Part shown: positions 32,150 to 34,436 of the stretch, in pieces | Layout of the letters: each line of letters starts with the position of its first letter | Numbering within the stretch: position 1 is the stretch's first letter | NCBI GenBank assembly: GCA_029263125.1 | Contig: JAJCYD010000032.1 | Span: 1-34,436 of the forward strand | DNA: 34,436 nucleotides | DNA from: Solirubrobacteraceae bacterium | GTDB taxonomy: Bacteria > Actinomycetota > Thermoleophilia > Solirubrobacterales > Solirubrobacteraceae | Direction of reading: 5' to 3' | Notes under the pieces: model-generated | Databases searched by the model: none | Told to the model about the DNA's origin: nothing | The model's input: only the letters and a program-made list of their open reading frames with translations | Program-made: the position numbers and the translations under genes

Positions 32150-33536
32150 GCCCCGCCGCCGATCGGCAGGCCTCGGCGACCTCGGCGACGCCGCGCGCGA
32201 TGGCGGGCTCGGAAACGTTGCCATACCCGAGCACGAGCGCGGGCGGCGACGAGCCCGGGAGCTGACAGAACGTGGCAAGGCCGTCCAGGGCCACGCCGCG
32301 CTGCTGTGCAGACCGGACGACGGCGCACTCGTCCGTTCCCCCAGACAGCCGCAGCACCGCGTGCAGCCCGGCGGCGATGCCCTCGACGCGAGCCCCGGGC
32401 AGGTGCTGGCCGACGGCGCTGACAAGCGCGTCGCGACGTGCCCGGTAGCGCCGGCGCGTCCGGCGCAGGTGCCGGTCGAGCTCGCCGCGTGAGATGAGAT
32501 CTGCGAGCGCGAGCTGTGCCGGCACCGACTCTCCGCGGTCGGCGGACATCCTGCGCGTCACCGCGGCCTCGACGAGCTGCGCGGGCACCAGCAGCCAGCC
32601 GATCCGCAGCGCCGGCGCCAGCGTCTTTGAGGCCGAGCCGGCATAGACGACGCGGTCAGGGGCCATGCCCTGCAGCGCGCCGACCGGATCGCGGTCATAG
32701 CGGTACTCGGCGTCGTAGTCGTCCTCGACGAGGATCGCGTCGTCGCGGCGCGCCCAGTCCAGCAGCGCGGCACGGCGTTCGGGCGCAAGCACCGCGCCGG
32801 TCGGGCACTGATGCGCCGGGGTCAGCGCGACGGCACCCACCCCGAGCGCAGGCAGGTCGTCGACGATCAGGCCTCGCCCGTCCACGGCCACCGGCACGAC
32901 CTGCAGGCCGGCGTCGCGCGCGGTCTCGTGCTGGGCCGGCCATCCCGGCTCCTCGACCGCCACGCGCCGGACGCCGGCGTCGCGCAGCACCCTCCAGACC
33001 AGTCCAAGCCCCTGCCGTGTCCCACCGCTGATGAAGAGCCTGGCGGGATCGGCGACGACGCCGCGTACCCGGCCGAGGTACGCCGCGAGCGCCTGTCTCA
33101 GCTCGATCGCCCCCCGCACGTCGCCATAGCCCAGGTCAGCGTCCGGCAGCACGCGCAGGCTTCGCGCGCCGGCCGCGAGCCACGCCGCGCGCGGAAAGGC
33201 CGACAGGTCGGGAACGCCGTAGCGAAAGTCGTAGCGCACCGCGACGGTGAGCGCCGGCGCGGGATCGCGAGACGCAGGACCGACCGCCATCGCGCTCTGG
33301 GCGACGGCGGTGCCAGCGCCCTGGCGGGCGGTCAGGTAGCCCTCGGCCACGAGCTGGGCATACGCCTCGACGACCACGCCGCGTGACACCCGCAGCTGTG
33401 CGGCCAGCGAGCGTGTCGACGGCAGCACGACGCCCGGCAGCAGCCTCCCCTGCTGTACGGCCGTGCGCAGCTCGCGCTCGAGTCGGCGGCGCAGGGGCGC
33501 GCCATTGCCGCGATGCAGGTCGAGGAACAGCTCCAC
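32127..33536 (-). CDS. MocR/PdxR-family transcriptional regulator (GntR HTH + aminotransferase domain)
   Basis: A 469-aa MocR-type regulator. The N-terminal winged HTH of the GntR family is at 1-75 (LPSTRSLAAQLRVSRGVVVEAYAQL, 39-63). From about 100 it has a fold type I aminotransferase-like domain with LTPAHQCPTG, DDYDAEYRYD and SASKTLAPALRIGW, where Lys304 should hold PLP. These proteins sense PLP or an amino compound and activate genes of vitamin B6 or amino-acid metabolism, often divergent ones. It is divergent from a PPOX-family gene, the usual PdxR arrangement, with repeats between. GTG 33536 is the only good start and lies at the edge of the operator, so the mRNA may be leaderless. Its 3' end overlaps the converging gene by 23 bp. 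Confidence 0.91.
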   Translation of the reverse strand: MELFLDLHRGNGAPLRRRLERELRTAVQQGRLLPGVVLPSTRSLAAQLRVSRGVVVEAYAQLVAEGYLTARQGAGTAVAQSAMAVGPASRDPAPALTVAVRYDFRYGVPDLSAFPRAAWLAAGARSLRVLPDADLGYGDVRGAIELRQALAAYLGRVRGVVADPARLFISGGTRQGLGLVWRVLRDAGVRRVAVEEPGWPAQHETARDAGLQVVPVAVDGRGLIVDDLPALGVGAVALTPAHQCPTGAVLAPERRAALLDWARRDDAILVEDDYDAEYRYDRDPVGALQGMAPDRVVYAGSASKTLAPALRIGWLLVPAQLVEAAVTRRMSADRGESVPAQLALADLISRGELDRHLRRTRRRYRARRDALVSAVGQHLPGARVEGIAAGLHAVLRLSGGTDECAVVRSAQQRGVALDGLATFCQLPGSSPPALVLGYGNVSEPAIARGVAEVAEACRSAAGLRASAPR

Positions 33537-33583
33537 TGGTCCGAGTGTCTCAGACCAGGCTGGTCCTGTTCGGCGAACCAGTG
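33536..33583. promoter_or_regulatory. MocR-type operator array
   Basis: Two direct copies of CTGGTCC (33536-33542 and 33560-33566, 24 bases apart), a palindrome GACCAG-G-CTGGTC (33553-33565) using the second copy, and an inverted AACCAGTG (33576-33583). Direct repeats plus an inverted copy, in the space between a mocR gene and its divergent target, is the known MocR pattern. The first repeat touches the regulator's own start codon. Confidence 0.58.
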
Positions 33584-33602
33584 AGCACGTAGCCTCGCTG
33601 GC

Positions 33603-34292
33603 ATGCCCGCCGCCGCCTCGACCCCTCGGACCCGCGTGCGCCGGGCACCAAAGCGCGGGGTCTATGACCGCGCCCAGATTCACGCGATCCTCGACGAGGC
33701 GCTCGTGTGCCATGTCGGCTTCGTTCATGAGGCGCAGCCATACGTCATCCCGACGCTGCACGCCCGCGTCGCAGCGGTGGTCTACCTGCACGGCTCGACC
33801 GCGAGCCGCATGGTGCGCACGCTCGCGAGCGGTGCGCCGTGCTCGCTGACGGTCACGCTGCTGGACGGCATCGTGCTCGCCCGCTCGGCCTTTCATCATT
33901 CCGCCAACTACCGCTCCGTCACGATCCTCGGCCGCGCCACGGTCGTCGCATCGGATGACGAGCGCCTGCGTGCGCTGCGGGCCTTCACCGACCACCTCGT
34001 GCCAGGCCGCTGGGAGCACGTGCGACCTCCCGACCGCAAGGAGATGAAGGCGACACAGGTCTTGGCGCTGGCGCTCGACGAGGCGTCCGCGAAGATCCGC
34101 ACGGGGCCGCCGGTCGACGACGAGGAGGACATGCAGCGCGACGTCTGGGCGGGCGAGATCCCGCTGGCGCTGCGTGCAGCCCAGCCGCGACCGGATCCGC
34201 AGCTCAGCGCGGGGATCGCGGTGCCCGAGCACGTCAGCGCGTGGAGCGCGAGCGCTCGCGACGATCCGCAGCGTTCGAGCCTCGCGCGGTAG
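33603..34292 (+). CDS. Pyridoxamine 5'-phosphate oxidase-family (FMN-binding split-barrel) protein
   Basis: A 229-aa protein with the FMN split-barrel fold of the PPOX family: a strand pair ALVCHVGFVHEAQPYVIPTL, then AAVVYLHGSTASRMVRTLAS (the FMN-phosphate contacts), then SLTVTLLDGIVLARSAFHHS and YRSVTILGRATVV. Many such proteins bind FMN or F420 and are oxidoreductases or heme/flavin binders. A link to vitamin B6 is inferred only from the divergent MocR gene. ATG 33603 is used; the ribosome-binding site is weak. The C-terminal part after 150 (KATQVLALALDEASAKIRTG) carries helical residues and a tail rich in Ala/Pro. It ends before the palindrome at 34296. Confidence 0.86.
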   Translation: MPAAASTPRTRVRRAPKRGVYDRAQIHAILDEALVCHVGFVHEAQPYVIPTLHARVAAVVYLHGSTASRMVRTLASGAPCSLTVTLLDGIVLARSAFHHSANYRSVTILGRATVVASDDERLRALRAFTDHLVPGRWEHVRPPDRKEMKATQVLALALDEASAKIRTGPPVDDEEDMQRDVWAGEIPLALRAAQPRPDPQLSAGIAVPEHVSAWSASARDDPQRSSLAR

Positions 34293-34295
34293 CGC

Positions 34296-34311
34296 CGCGA
34301 GCCGGCTCGCG
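34296..34311. terminator. Perfect 16-bp palindrome after the PPOX-family gene
   Basis: CGCGAGCC followed by GGCTCGCG gives a stem of up to 6 bp with a CCGG loop, 3 bases after the stop codon. It may be the terminator of the PPOX-family gene, or a protein site. From it to the right edge (34436) no gene is supported. One minus-strand frame is open to the edge but short. Confidence 0.38.
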
Positions 34312-34436
34312 TGCGGTCGCCATGGTCTGCCCGCGCAGCCGGGGCGAACGGCAGTCCCGGGGCGGCCCCCATCCGCGATGCGGATCACGTGGCCGTCGCT
34401 GGGGTCCACGTCGATTGCACGGGCCACGCCAACCGG

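Noticed and set aside
34313-34436. Minus-strand coding end at the right edge (IDVDPSDGHVIRIADGG)
   Set aside because: It slightly resembles a propeller repeat, but the frame continues without a stop antisense to the PPOX-family gene and is too short to judge.

Overview
The window is very GC-rich and gene-dense, with strong G/C bias at third codon positions, frequent GTG starts and short or absent leaders. The protein families suggest a soil-type actinobacterium of the class Thermoleophilia (Solirubrobacter/Conexibacter-like): a PimA-like glycosyltransferase, ArsR-MMPL, a coproheme decarboxylase of the Gram-positive type, MocR and several large secreted or membrane proteins. The taxonomic placement is inferred from family resemblance and could not be tested by a search. 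It looks chromosomal. The only mobile DNA is a transposase fragment cut by the left edge. No tRNA, rRNA or CRISPR array was seen.

Left part (1-6260): an IS30-like transposase start, about 600 bp with no convincing gene but two operator-like palindromes, a BtrH-like papain-fold protein that lacks the expected cysteine, a cobalamin-dependent methionine synthase gene (metH) interrupted by one in-frame TAG, and a VapBC-type toxin-antitoxin pair with its own operator.

Middle part (6261-15650): a minus-strand stress and transport block (methyltransferase, OsmC, MMPL transporter with ArsR repressor, CPA1 Na+/H+ antiporter). Next to it lie a DsbA-like protein divergent from the antiporter, an internally duplicated four-TM protein of unknown function, a GIY-YIG protein and a secreted glycoside hydrolase with a 16-proline linker.

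Envelope and metabolism part (15653-25414): a PimA-like glycosyltransferase fused to an LPG-synthase/flippase-type membrane domain, translationally coupled to a large polytopic protein with an alkaline-phosphatase-like ectodomain. Divergent from these is a coproheme decarboxylase/ferredoxin-NADP-reductase-like pair. A minus-strand operon follows: TrkA-type K+ channel, low-molecular-weight tyrosine phosphatase, fructosamine kinase, then two wrecked genes (SRPBCC/AHSA1 and M19 dipeptidase) joined by an apparent deletion.

Right part (25810-34436): a compact three-gene operon with von Willebrand A-like folds on the outer face of the membrane at both ends and a four-TM protein in the middle. This is the best candidate here for an undescribed system. 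It ends in a perfect 10-bp terminator hairpin. Then come a possible 49-aa protein, a sigma-70 factor with a recognisable promoter, a secreted repeat protein, and a divergent MocR/PPOX pair with a typical MocR operator array. The metH stop, the SRPBCC frameshift and the SRPBCC/M19 junction show either recent gene decay or base and assembly errors. Reads across these sites would tell which.
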